Below are positions 15,167 to 23,093 of a DNA stretch of 64,000 nt, one piece after another. The DNA is taken from NCBI RefSeq assembly GCF_900141715.1, contig NZ_FQYK01000005.1:186001-250000 (forward strand), written 5' to 3'. The position numbers and the translations under genes are program-made. The notes below the pieces were generated by a model, which made no database searches, had not been told where the DNA came from, and saw only the letters and a program-made list of their open reading frames with translations. Each line of letters opens with the position of its first letter. Position 1 is the stretch's first letter. Source of the DNA: Algibacter luteus. Lineage in GTDB: Bacteria; Bacteroidota; Bacteroidia; Flavobacteriales; Flavobacteriaceae.

Positions 15167-16300
15167 TTGAAGAAAACATTCAAATATTTAGTTCAAAATA
15201 GGCATGCCACATGGTTGGAGCTTTTTTTTGATTTGGTTTTTGTGTCCAGTATAGGTATTGTTACGCATCAACTTGCACATACGCATCATAATCATATAGA
15301 TCCTAAACAAATTTGGATGTTTCCTCTTCAATTCCTATCTATTTGGTGGATTTGGACGCTGCATACCTTATTTGCTAATCGTTTTGACACAGATAGTAGG
15401 TACCATAGAATTTCAAGTTTGGCTATCATGTTTTTAATGATAACAATGACTGCCTTTTTAGGTAGTGATTTATTTGAAAACTATGGGTTATTTATTGGCT
15501 TTTATGCAGTTATTCAAATCATTATAGCAGGCTTGTATATTAATTCTACTAAAGCACTTAATGAGTCAAAAGAGTATGCTAATAAATGCGGTATAATTAT
15601 AATTATTGGAACAATTATTATTGGTGCTTCATTTCTCTTCCCTGATCCTTATAGAGAAATTACTTTAGTTTTAGGAATCGTATTTGAAATGATAGCCTTT
15701 GTTATTGTAAGCAAAAACAAGATTGTGCCTCCAGTACATAAAGAGCATTTAGTTGAAAGAATTGGTCTTCTTTCCATTATACTTTTAGGTGAATCTATTA
15801 TTAGTTTAACAACAGCCTTAAGAGATATTAATTGGGATGTATTGAGTGTCATTGCTGCCGTAACTGGATTTATTATGATAGGATTAATCTGGTGGATTTA
15901 TTATGATAGCTTCCATATAATGGAAAGATTAAAAGCAATGAAGAATGGTTTTGCGCTTATTTATTCTCACTTCTTTCTTGCTATGGGATTTGTGATATTA
16001 GCTAATGTCATCAGACATGCTATTTTGAATGATTTAAACCAAAACGATTTTAGGGTACTGGCAATAGTGGGAATGTGTTTCTTTTATGTAGGAAAACAAA
16101 CCATATATTTTAAATTTTTACCACCTTTTAGAAAACCTATAGTTATCAATACACTTATTTGTGTTTTTATAACAGTGGGTTCAACGATTCTTCCAAAAAT
16201 TGAATATGCACTTATAGGAGTAACAATTGGAATGTTATACTACACAATAGGGAATTTTAAGTTTACATTGACAAAGGACGTGTCGAGGTTTTTGGATTAA
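15167..16300 (+). CDS. ltrA: Low temperature requirement protein A (LtrA) family membrane protein
   Basis: The 377-residue protein opens with RHATWLELFFDLVFVSSIGIVTHQLAH, the LtrA signature, followed by about ten hydrophobic segments. The conserved central LVERIGLLSIILLGESIISL block is near residue 200. LtrA proteins are integral membrane proteins named from a Listeria cold phenotype; their biochemistry is unknown. The start is a TTG at 15,167, 28 bp after the peroxiredoxin-like gene, with no better ATG. It is the last gene of this four-gene cassette. Confidence 0.85.
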   Translation: MKKTFKYLVQNRHATWLELFFDLVFVSSIGIVTHQLAHTHHNHIDPKQIWMFPLQFLSIWWIWTLHTLFANRFDTDSRYHRISSLAIMFLMITMTAFLGSDLFENYGLFIGFYAVIQIIIAGLYINSTKALNESKEYANKCGIIIIIGTIIIGASFLFPDPYREITLVLGIVFEMIAFVIVSKNKIVPPVHKEHLVERIGLLSIILLGESIISLTTALRDINWDVLSVIAAVTGFIMIGLIWWIYYDSFHIMERLKAMKNGFALIYSHFFLAMGFVILANVIRHAILNDLNQNDFRVLAIVGMCFFYVGKQTIYFKFLPPFRKPIVINTLICVFITVGSTILPKIEYALIGVTIGMLYYTIGNFKFTLTKDVSRFLD

Positions 16301-16329
16301 TAAAGATTTGAAACAGTCTTTCAGCTTGC

Positions 16330-16461
16330 GTACAACGTGTTTGTATATGGTTTGTTGCGTGGTTTAACCACTAAATTTAGCAAATAAAAACCGAATAGAA
16401 AATCCGCGAGGATTTTCGTAAGTAGGCTAGAACTAGCAATAAATTATATACGGTGTTAGGC
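16330..16461. repeat. attC-like site S15
   Basis: The cores are GTACAAC (16,330-16,336) and GTTAGGC (16,455-16,461). GCGTACAAC matches GTTGTACGC at S14 across the 2.8-kb cassette. The arms are GTATATGGTTTGTTGCG and AGCAATAAATTATATAC. The central GCGA hairpin is present. The local alternative hairpin is GTGGTT/AACCAC. Confidence 0.88.
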
Positions 16462-16469
16462 ACAGTTTT

Positions 16470-17213
16470 TTATAAACCTTGAATTACCTTTAGACAGAAT
16501 GCAATATTCATAGAATTTTCTCTAAACAACATAACTTCCTTTCCATCTGAATCGGTTATAAAAAACCTGTCCGGTAGATTTTTAGGTAGTTCTCCCGAAA
16601 GAGTGTTTACAAAAGCACAAGCCGTTAAAAATGCTCCTAAATCTGTTGGGTGACTACCATCTGGTAAATACAATTGTATATCTGGTCTTAATGTTTTAGC
16701 TAATTTCCAAGCTTCTCCAACCATAACAAGTCCACAATCACTTTCTTTTGATGCTTGTTGATACGATTCTGTTATTTTTTCTTGAAATTGTGGAAATTTT
16801 TTTGGTGGCCAAGGCACATATAAGTAAGGTTTAGCACCAGAAGCTTTAACTAGGTCAGATAACTTTTTAGAGTATTTGAAAAATTCGTCCTTTTTCTTAA
16901 CAGCTTCACTACTTGACCCTTGTAATACAACTATATCGTAATTTCCGTTAATTATTGCTTCTTTTGATTTAAGTCCTTTATTGCCATACCAATGGTCGCT
17001 CAATTTAGCTCCACCAGCAGTACTTTTAGAGGTTATTAATTTGACTTTAGTACTGTCTGAAATCAGAGAAACGAGATGTGGCAAATTGGAATAGTAAGTG
17101 TAACTGTTTCCAACAAATAAAACATTCAATGTATCTTTTTTAATTTGGGCTAAACATTCATTTGCTATTCCAAAAAAGAAAATTGTAATAAATAAGTTTT
17201 TAATAAATTTCAT
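16470..17213 (-). CDS. Exported SGNH-hydrolase-like protein
   Basis: The protein from the ATG at 17,213 (247 aa) begins with a signal peptide MKFIKNLFITIFFFG...CLAQ. The frame is open upstream to 17,270, but that stretch lies in site S16. LNVLFVGNSYTYYSNLPHLVSLI is SGNH block I (Ser in GNSYT), VVLQGSSSEA is near block III, and LYLPDGSHPTDLGAFLTACAF is block V with the catalytic Asp and His. These enzymes are esterases or acyl-hydrolases on glycans or lipids; the substrate is unknown. It is periplasmic. Flanks GTTAGGCACA and TGTGCCTAAC match perfectly. Confidence 0.82.
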   Translation of the reverse strand: MKFIKNLFITIFFFGIANECLAQIKKDTLNVLFVGNSYTYYSNLPHLVSLISDSTKVKLITSKSTAGGAKLSDHWYGNKGLKSKEAIINGNYDIVVLQGSSSEAVKKKDEFFKYSKKLSDLVKASGAKPYLYVPWPPKKFPQFQEKITESYQQASKESDCGLVMVGEAWKLAKTLRPDIQLYLPDGSHPTDLGAFLTACAFVNTLSGELPKNLPDRFFITDSDGKEVMLFRENSMNIAFCLKVIQGL

Positions 17214-17228
17214 AGATGCTTTAATTGT

Positions 17229-17360
17229 GCCTAACGTGTTTGTATATGGTTTGTTGCGTGTTTTAAGCACCTAATTTAGCAAATACAAACCGAATAGAAA
17301 ATCCGCGAGGATTTTCGTAAGTAGGCGAGAACTAGCAATAAATTATATACGGTGTTATGC
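17229..17360. repeat. attC-like site S16
   Basis: The cores are GCCTAAC (17,229-17,235, the closest match in the array to the classical RYYYAAC) and GTTATGC (17,354-17,360). The arms are GTATATGGTTTGTTGCG and AGCAATAAATTATATAC. The central GCGA hairpin is present. Confidence 0.88.
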
Positions 17361-17367
17361 TACGTTA

Positions 17368-18153
17368 TTAATTCCGTTTCTTTTTATCTTTTCTATCGCA
17401 ATAAACATAAATTAAATCATCGACTGCATTATCTCCCAATTCTTTCGCTTTCTTTAAATCTTTACAAGCACTTTTCGTTTCTTTTTTACTCGGTTGTAAA
17501 TTTCCGTTTCCAGTCAGAAGATTGATTTTCGCAGTTCCACGATTTGCAATAGATTCCACATAATTTGGTTTAAATTCAATTGCTTTTGAATAGTCAATTA
17601 TTGATTGCTCAAAATTCCGCAACATATCGTTCGCAGTTCCACGAATGAAATATAATTCAGGGTCTTTTGCGTTTATGGTAAAATATCTGTCACAATTTTT
17701 AATTACTTCTTCAAACTTACCTTGAGAATAATTAATTCGAGCGAGCCAATAAAGTGATGCTTCCATCATTCTATTGTTATTGTTTTTTACAACAACATAA
17801 TTAAAATCCTCTTTTGCTTTTTCTAAATTTCCAGCGTGCATTTGAGAAAGTCCTCTGTCTATAAATGAAGCCATATCAGTAATGTCCAACTTAATTGCTT
17901 CTGTAAAGTCAGATATTGCTAAATCATATTTTTTAATTCGGTCATATGATAGTCCACGATTTATGAAACAAGTTTTTCGAACAGTTTTTTCGTCCACCAT
18001 TTCCATCAATTCAGTATAATTTGAAATTGCCTCTTGAAATTTTCCTGATTTAAAATTCGAGTTTCCAGAAGTATATAATTCCGTCGCTTTATTCTGCGAA
18101 AAAGTTGTTGTGGAAACTAAAATTCCAATTAAAAGAATTAATGTTTGTTTCAT
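17368..18153 (-). CDS. Exported TPR-repeat protein
   Basis: The 261-residue protein has a signal peptide (MKQTLILLIGILVSTTTFSQ) and about five tetratricopeptide repeats: ATELYTSGNSNFKSGKFQEAISNY, FINRGLSYDRIKKYDLAISDF, FIDRGLSQMHAGNLEKAKEDF, a degenerate LARINYSQGKFEEVI, and YFIRGTANDMLRNFEQSIIDYSKAIEFKPNY. It ends in a Lys-rich tail. Periplasmic TPR proteins usually mediate protein contacts; the partner is unknown. The cassette is intact (GTTATGCTAC / GTAGCATAAC). Confidence 0.85.
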   Translation of the reverse strand: MKQTLILLIGILVSTTTFSQNKATELYTSGNSNFKSGKFQEAISNYTELMEMVDEKTVRKTCFINRGLSYDRIKKYDLAISDFTEAIKLDITDMASFIDRGLSQMHAGNLEKAKEDFNYVVVKNNNNRMMEASLYWLARINYSQGKFEEVIKNCDRYFTINAKDPELYFIRGTANDMLRNFEQSIIDYSKAIEFKPNYVESIANRGTAKINLLTGNGNLQPSKKETKSACKDLKKAKELGDNAVDDLIYVYCDRKDKKKRN

Positions 18154-18165
18154 AGGTCTAATGTA

Positions 18166-18298
18166 GCATAACGGTCTCGTATAACCGTCAGTTACGGTTT
18201 TAAAGTTAATAATTTTCGGTTAGGAACAGACGTTAGCAATTCCGAGTGGATTCGGACGTAGTCGAATCCGCCGTAATTGCGGTTATACATTGTTGTAG
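18166..18298. repeat. attC-like site S17
   Basis: The cores are GCATAAC (18,166-18,172) and GTTGTAG (18,292-18,298). The arms GTATAACCGTCAGTTACGG and CCGTAATTGCGGTTATAC pair almost fully. The centre has GGATTCG/CGAATCC with loop GACGTAGT, as in S4. Confidence 0.85.
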
Positions 18299-18307
18299 GT
18301 AGTTTTT

Positions 18308-18898
18308 TTACCATACGTAAAGCCAATATACTAATTCGTTTTCTTTTTCATTTGTGGCAATTCCTCTTGAATATCCATTTTTCCATTTTTCAGGTAGATT
18401 CTTTCCCGATGATAAATTTTCTTCTTGTAAATATTTTCCAGTTTTGGATTCAAATACATAAATTTTATGATATTCAGGTAGATATTTGCTATTCATTCCA
18501 AAGTCTCTTTCGTAAGAGTCGAAATTCGGTATGGGAATTCCATTTAATTTTTCAGAATAGTTGATAGTATCTCCAACTATTATAAAAATGCTATCTGTTG
18601 GTTTATAAGATTTAATCTTATTCAATTCCAGTTTGCGTTTAACTTTGTTAAATTCCATTGAATCCACTTGATGAGAGAAAATCATATTTGCCATTCCAAT
18701 TGCATAAACTCCTGAAGGATAACTTACGGAAAGCTTTTTTTCTTCTTTCAGTTCGCTCGGAAAATGGCCAGTTAAATCTCTTGAGAAAGTTCCAATTCCA
18801 TTTGCATAATTTTCCAAAAACTGCTTTTCTAATTCAGTTCTTCTATCGGTACAGGATACTAAAAGGATTATTAAAATTAAATAAATTGATTTTCTCAT
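18308..18898 (-). CDS. Hypothetical lipoprotein, 196 aa
   Basis: A lipobox is present (MRKSIYLILIILLVSC, Cys 16) and is followed by TDRRTELEKQF. The rest has no family I recognise: a helical first half with VSYPSGVYAIGMANMIF, then a beta-rich tail with SFDSYERDFGMN-like and YHKIYVFESKTGKYLQEE segments, ending NELVYWLYVW. It is probably a membrane-anchored periplasmic protein. Flanks GTTGTAGGTA and TACCTACAAC match over 10 bp. Confidence 0.75.
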   Translation of the reverse strand: MRKSIYLILIILLVSCTDRRTELEKQFLENYANGIGTFSRDLTGHFPSELKEEKKLSVSYPSGVYAIGMANMIFSHQVDSMEFNKVKRKLELNKIKSYKPTDSIFIIVGDTINYSEKLNGIPIPNFDSYERDFGMNSKYLPEYHKIYVFESKTGKYLQEENLSSGKNLPEKWKNGYSRGIATNEKENELVYWLYVW

Positions 18899-18916
18899 TC
18901 GGGTCAGTTAAATTAC

Positions 18917-19048
18917 CTACAACGGTTTGTGTAAGGATAGTTGCGTGATTAAGCAACTAACTTAACAAAAATGGAACGAACCAGAGGAAAATCCGCAGGA
19001 TTTTCCGAGTAGGCAAGAACCAAGCAATTATTTTTATACATTGTTGGC
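18917..19048. repeat. attC-like site S18
   Basis: The cores are CTACAAC (18,917-18,923) and GTTGGCA (19,042-19,048). The arms are GTGTAAGGATAGTTGCG and GCAATTATTTTTATAC. The central AAAATCC-GCA-GGATTTT hairpin is present. The following gene reads into its right arm. Confidence 0.86.
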
Positions 19049-19420
19049 AACTGTACTTTTATTTATTTTTAGTTCTTCAGTCCCAGAATAGTTCCATTTC
19101 ACTTTCCATAAGTCAGATTCCACTTTCTGTTTTATTTTTCCTTTATTGATAGTCAAACCAGCAAAAGAGGTCGGAATTCTCGTTTTAGAATTATTCGGAA
19201 TAATAAATATTGCGCTCGCATAAAATCCAAAGTACCGGAATTCGCAGTAGTCAATTTGGTCGGAGATTTTTTCTTTTAATTTTTCAATTATTTGCTCCCG
19301 AGTTTTCTTTCCGATTTCAGGTTTGTAAGGATTCCAATATTCATTAATTATTTTTCCCTTATCATTTTCAGATAACGAAATCCATTCTTCAAAATCATAT
19401 TCTCGATTTTTATCTGTCAT
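19034..19420 (-). CDS. Hypothetical protein with C-terminus encoded by the attC-like site
   Basis: The 128-residue protein is charged and has no signal peptide. It has an acidic helical N-terminus (YDFEEWISLSENDKGKIINEYWNPYKPEIGKKTREQIIEKLKEKI) and a beta-rich FYASAIFIIPNNSKTRIPTSFAGLTINKGK. I do not recognise the family. The last residues STVANNV and the stop come from the right arm of S18, as in the genes at 13,527 and 35,362. The cassette flanks match over 9 bp. Confidence 0.72.
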   Translation of the reverse strand: MTDKNREYDFEEWISLSENDKGKIINEYWNPYKPEIGKKTREQIIEKLKEKISDQIDYCEFRYFGFYASAIFIIPNNSKTRIPTSFAGLTINKGKIKQKVESDLWKVKWNYSGTEELKINKSTVANNV

Positions 19421-19431
19421 TCCTGTATTGT

Positions 19432-19566
19432 TGCCAACGGTTTTGTGTATGGTTAGTTGCGTGTTTCAGCAACTAATTTAGTAAACAAAAACGAACGCGA
19501 GAAAATTCCGAAGGAATTTTCCAAATAAGCAACGACCAAAGCAATTAATTATACACGTTGTTGCCA
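19432..19566. repeat. attC-like site S19
   Basis: The cores are TGCCAAC (19,432-19,438) and GTTGCCA (19,560-19,566). The arms are GTGTATGGTTAGTTGC and GCAATTAATTATACAC. The central AAAATTCC-GAA-GGAATTTT hairpin is present. It is nearly identical to S22, S23 and S24, including the GAACGCGAG block before the hairpin. Confidence 0.88.
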
Positions 19567-19576
19567 CACGTATTTT

Positions 19577-20302
19577 TTATGAAATCCAAGTGTCAATAAT
19601 CTTATCAATAATCCATTTACCTTGGTCATTTTTTCTTATGAAAACTCGAAAACCACTTCCGTTTAGAATTCCCATTCCAAATCCAGCATTTAGAACTCCG
19701 TAAGATTTATTTTTGTCAAATAATATTCGACTAAACCCAATCTTCGCTCCAATGTAAAAATCATATTTAGTTCTCCAGAATTCACGTCCTTTAGGGAATT
19801 CCGATTGATATTTGAATTTGAATTTTTTATTGTTAGCCTTTAACCTGGTTAAATCTATTTTGAATCCATTGTCCAATTCAATGTTTTTTGAATCTAAAAC
19901 TATGTTTTGGTTTTTAAAATGTTTAACTAACTCGTACATATCTTCTCTGTCAAAACGAGTAATAGAATCCGAAATAGCTAAATATATTGATGCTGTATCT
20001 CGGTTTAAGGAATCTTTTTTTCTTTTGTAATCTTTTATTGCTTGTATATAAACATCAGTCTTTTTATAAGCTTCAATAGCTTCATCTATACTTCCATATT
20101 TGTCAAAAAACTCTGGTGAAGGAGGTGGAGGAGGTGGAGATTTTCGCCTGTCGTCATAAATAGAATCTAAAATAGAAGGAAATATTTCATAGAAAACAGC
20201 TTGTTCAAATTCAGTTTCAGAAATAATTTTTTCTTGCTGACAATTCCAAAAAATTGAAGTCAAAACCAAAATTGCAAAAAATGTAGTTAGCGGTTTTCTC
20301 AT
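19577..20302 (-). CDS. Hypothetical lipoprotein, 241 aa
   Basis: A signal peptide with a probable lipobox (FWNC, Cys 21) is followed by QQEKIISETEFEQAVFYEIFPSILDSIYDD. A proline run (PPPPPPSP, about residues 55-62) separates it from a helical segment, followed by a beta-rich C-terminus (FGMGILNGSGFRVFIRKNDQGKWIIDKIIDTWIS). I do not recognise the family. It is probably exported to the periplasm or outer membrane. Flanks GTTGCCACAC and TGTGTGGCAAC match. Confidence 0.75.
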   Translation of the reverse strand: MRKPLTTFFAILVLTSIFWNCQQEKIISETEFEQAVFYEIFPSILDSIYDDRRKSPPPPPPSPEFFDKYGSIDEAIEAYKKTDVYIQAIKDYKRKKDSLNRDTASIYLAISDSITRFDREDMYELVKHFKNQNIVLDSKNIELDNGFKIDLTRLKANNKKFKFKYQSEFPKGREFWRTKYDFYIGAKIGFSRILFDKNKSYGVLNAGFGMGILNGSGFRVFIRKNDQGKWIIDKIIDTWIS

Positions 20303-20307
20303 ATGTG

Positions 20308-20439
20308 TGGCAACGTGTTCGTGTATGGTGAGTTGCGTTGGCTAGGACTAAGTTAGTAAACAAAAACGAACCAGAGGAAAATCCGTAGGATTTTCCGAGT
20401 ACACACAGAACAAGCAATTAAATATACACGTTGTTGTGT
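20308..20439. repeat. attC-like site S20
   Basis: The cores are TGGCAAC (20,308-20,314) and GTTGTGT (20,433-20,439). The left arm is GTGTATGGTGAGTTGCG and the right GCAATTAAATATACAC. The central AAAATCC-GTA-GGATTTT hairpin is present. Confidence 0.86.
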
Positions 20440-20482
20440 GTAGTATTTTGTTCATTATCAGAGGTTAATTTTATCATTCAGA

Positions 20483-20944
20483 TTAATTTGGTAAAAGATT
20501 TCTGAAATTTTCCCATACAACTGAATCGCCATTAATTTGAAAAGTCATAGAGTTCTTGAAAATAGAAGTAATAGCACCTATTCCAGCACCCAATCCTGAG
20601 AATACCAAGGTCCCTATTCCTGTATAGCCCTCAGTAAATGATTCATCTGTTCTGGTACTTAGAAGAATTACAGTGCCAGCACCAATTGATGAACCTATAA
20701 GTATATTATTGCCTACAGATCTCTTAGTTTTAATTGAACCTATACTATCAATTGAAATATTTATTGGTTTTTTATTTCTTCTTAATGTTAACGTAGTTTT
20801 GGTAGTTGACAGTAATTTTCCCTTAGCGATTTTCTTTCCATTTAAATTGTATATCCTCAAAAAAGTGTTCGATTTTAATTTTTTTTCTTGAGCATTAACA
20901 CTGAAACATAATAATAAGGTTAAAATGATGATTAAAGATTTCAT
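20483..20944 (-). CDS. Exported hypothetical protein with glycine-rich hydrophobic segment
   Basis: The 153-residue protein has a signal peptide (MKSLIIILTLLLCFSVNAQ) and a small beta domain (LRIYNLNGKKIAKGKLLSTTKTTLTLRRNKKPINISIDSIGSI). One or two Gly-rich hydrophobic stretches follow (NILIGSSIGAGTVILL, LVFSGLGAGIGAITSIF). The layout resembles small Bacteroidota envelope proteins, including the one at 43,478-43,954. Function is unknown. The cassette flanks match over 10 bp. Confidence 0.75.
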   Translation of the reverse strand: MKSLIIILTLLLCFSVNAQEKKLKSNTFLRIYNLNGKKIAKGKLLSTTKTTLTLRRNKKPINISIDSIGSIKTKRSVGNNILIGSSIGAGTVILLSTRTDESFTEGYTGIGTLVFSGLGAGIGAITSIFKNSMTFQINGDSVVWENFRNLLPN

Positions 20945-20997
20945 AATTATTTAAGTTATTAGCATTCAGTCAGTTTTTGGATAAGATTGGGTATTAC

Positions 20998-21128
20998 ACA
21001 CAACGGTCTCGGCTATGAGTAGTTGCGTGGATTAACACTTAACTTTGCAAGTACACCCCAAACTGAAAATCCGCGAGGATTTTCAGAAGTAGACGAGAAC
21101 AAGCAATTACTTATAGCCATTGTTGTGC
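20998..21128. repeat. attC-like site S21
   Basis: The cores are ACACAAC (20,998-21,004) and GTTGTGC (21,122-21,128). The arms are GGCTATGAGTAGTTGC and GCAATTACTTATAGCC. The central GAAAATCC-GCGA-GGATTTTC hairpin combines the arm type of S10 with the loop type of S15. Confidence 0.88.
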
Positions 21129-21137
21129 TTTCGTTAT

Positions 21138-21851
21138 TTATTCAAGTGTCTGTATATATTCATCTAATTGTTCTTTAAGTTTTTGGGCAAATTCATTCAT
21201 ATCCGTATAAATGTTAAGTTGTGTTTTCTTCGTCATCAATTGATAATTGATAATGTTATTGAGTTTTTTTTCTTTAATAACTCTAATCGTGTTTTCTTTT
21301 ACCAGTTCATTATTATTATCATATTCCATATACGATAAAACAGTCATATCCACATTTTCAAGAGCGGTAGACCTTCCATAATCTATTAATTCGTTAGTTG
21401 TAAGTCGTGCGCGATCATTGTAGAAACCTAATTTGTTTTTTAAATCTTTATCATCTATCAAATCAATACCTCCATTGGTTTTTAAATTAGCATAAGAATC
21501 ACCGAAGAGTATAGGAGTATCATTCCAAACTACTATTTCAAAAAACAGACTTAAATCTAATTCTTCAAATTCTCCTTGAGATAGTTTTTGAAGATAATCA
21601 ACTCTTTCTGGGTAACTTTTAATCTGGGATTCAAATAGATTGATATCATCTTTTAATTCGATCGACAATATTTTTAATTGCGTGATTACTTCTTTTTTTG
21701 AAATACGTTGGTCGTTCCAATTATTAATTTGAAGAGCAATCAAAATTCCGATAACAACTAGTAAAATTTCACCAATAGCATATTTAATATACTTTCCAGT
21801 TTTTCCCTCTGAAAGTAAATTTTGTCTAATTTTTCTAAAGAATTTTATCAT
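21138..21851 (-). CDS. DUF6090-family membrane-anchored protein (paralogue 8)
   Basis: The 237-residue protein has the canonical N-terminus MIKFFRKIRQNLLSEGKTGKYI and a TM helix. It has INNWND in place of INNWNE. The exported domain has the centre FGDSYANLKTNGGIDLIDDKDLKNKLG. Unlike the other copies it stands alone, 10 kb from the main cluster, and its flanks AAGCACAAC and GTTGTGCTT match over 9 bp. It is therefore the best example of the family as a complete, mobile cassette. Confidence 0.82.
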   Translation of the reverse strand: MIKFFRKIRQNLLSEGKTGKYIKYAIGEILLVVIGILIALQINNWNDQRISKKEVITQLKILSIELKDDINLFESQIKSYPERVDYLQKLSQGEFEELDLSLFFEIVVWNDTPILFGDSYANLKTNGGIDLIDDKDLKNKLGFYNDRARLTTNELIDYGRSTALENVDMTVLSYMEYDNNNELVKENTIRVIKEKKLNNIINYQLMTKKTQLNIYTDMNEFAQKLKEQLDEYIQTLE

Positions 21852-21875
21852 TGGTTAGCGGTTTCTGATAATGAA

Positions 21876-22010
21876 GCACAACGTTGTTGTGTATGGTTAG
21901 TTGCGTGTTTCAGCAACTAATTTAGTAAACAAAAACGAACGCGAGAAAATTCCGAAGGAATTTTCCAAATAAGCACTTGCCAAAGCAATTAATTATACAC
22001 GGTGTTAGCT
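21876..22010. repeat. attC-like site S22
   Basis: The cores are GCACAAC (21,876-21,882) and GTTAGCT (22,004-22,010). The arms are GTGTATGGTTAGTTGC and GCAATTAATTATACAC. The central GAA hairpin is present. The body is almost identical to S23. Confidence 0.88.
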
Positions 22011-22030
22011 ACAGTGATTATGCATAATGT

Positions 22031-22903
22031 TTAATTCCGAATGACTTTTCTGTCTCTTAAATTATATTTATCTCCACTTTTCAAAAAATAGAATAATTGG
22101 TTTTTATTTGGAAGTTCTTTTTGAGTTTCCTCATCGAATGGATTATGTTCAATTGACCAGAACGATTTGTCATAGATAATAACATAACTTTCTCCAATAA
22201 CTTCCAGAATATCTCCTTTGACCACAATAGCTGTACTCTCATCAATTCCGACACCCAAAAGTTCAGGTTTTTTCTCTAGGATTGTAAACATATCAAACTG
22301 TCTATTTCGGCTTAACACGTGTTGGTCAATAGCAATATTTGAAATAAATCCGAATCCAATTTCGTGGTCTCCCATCATTATTTGATTGTTTTTCGTATCT
22401 CCTCTTGCTAAATAGGAACCTTGTATAGTTGCGCCTGCTGACGAACCTGCAATTACGCCACCTCTGTCCAATAATTTTAATAGTTCCTTGTGTACTTTGG
22501 TATTTAAATAACTATCTGCAATTCTCCAATGTCTACCACCTGTAAAATAAATACCTGTAGCTTCTTTAATCGGTTTAACAAAATCATCTGTATTTACCTC
22601 AATAGAATCATTTGTATGTAGAACAGTAAAATTAGGTATTCCATATTCTTTGAAATTTCTTTTTAATAACAATGTATCTATTTCATTGTTCCTCACAAAC
22701 GCTGTTGGTATAACTACTATTTTTGCAGAATCTCCGCCAGCCAGTTTCCGAAATTCTTTCATAATATTAGTGTGTCCAATATCTCCACCACCAATCGCTA
22801 TAAGTGTTCCATTTTCATTTCCTGTAGTTACTTTATTTTCCTGTGCTATACATACAATAGGTAAGAGTAGTGTGATAAAAAATACGAATGATATTTTCAA
22901 CAT
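22031..22903 (-). CDS. Cyanophycinase-like peptidase (family S51)
   Basis: The 290-residue protein has a signal peptide (MLKISFVFFITLLLPIVCIAQ). S51 landmarks follow: LIAIGGGDIGHTNIM, IVVIPTAF, IYFTGGRHWRIADSY, the nucleophile GVIAGSSAGATIQG (Ser about residue 156), and MGDHEIGFGFISNIAIDQHVLSRNRQFDM with the acid and His. Cyanophycinases cleave the Asp-Arg polymer; exported relatives probably act on external cyanophycin or other beta-linked dipeptides. Flanks GTTAGCTACA and TGTAGCTAAC match. It is likely periplasmic or secreted. Confidence 0.87.
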   Translation of the reverse strand: MLKISFVFFITLLLPIVCIAQENKVTTGNENGTLIAIGGGDIGHTNIMKEFRKLAGGDSAKIVVIPTAFVRNNEIDTLLLKRNFKEYGIPNFTVLHTNDSIEVNTDDFVKPIKEATGIYFTGGRHWRIADSYLNTKVHKELLKLLDRGGVIAGSSAGATIQGSYLARGDTKNNQIMMGDHEIGFGFISNIAIDQHVLSRNRQFDMFTILEKKPELLGVGIDESTAIVVKGDILEVIGESYVIIYDKSFWSIEHNPFDEETQKELPNKNQLFYFLKSGDKYNLRDRKVIRN

Positions 22904-22945
22904 TTGTGGTTTTTAATTGTTCTACGTTAGTTTTTAGGTCATTGT

Positions 22946-23080
22946 AGCTAACGTGTTTGTGTATGGTTAGTTGCGTGTTTCAGCAACTAATTTAGTAAAC
23001 AAAAACGAACGCGAGAAAATTCCGAAGGAATTTTCCAAATAAGCAACGACCAAAGCAATTAATTATACACGGTGTTGCCA
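22946..23080. repeat. attC-like site S23
   Basis: The cores are AGCTAAC (22,946-22,952) and GTTGCCA (23,074-23,080). The arms are GTGTATGGTTAGTTGC and GCAATTAATTATACAC. The central GAA hairpin and the perfect TTAGTTGC/GCAACTAA alternative hairpin are present. Confidence 0.88.
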
Positions 23081-23093
23081 GTAGTTTTTTATT

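Noticed and set aside
17214..17270. N-terminal extension of the SGNH-like protein
   Set aside because: Encoded by site S16; the ATG at 17,213 gives a perfect signal peptide.
20217..20417. ORF overlapping the start of the lipoprotein gene and site S20
   Set aside because: Shadow of the lipoprotein gene and site; no signal, motif or conserved neighbour.
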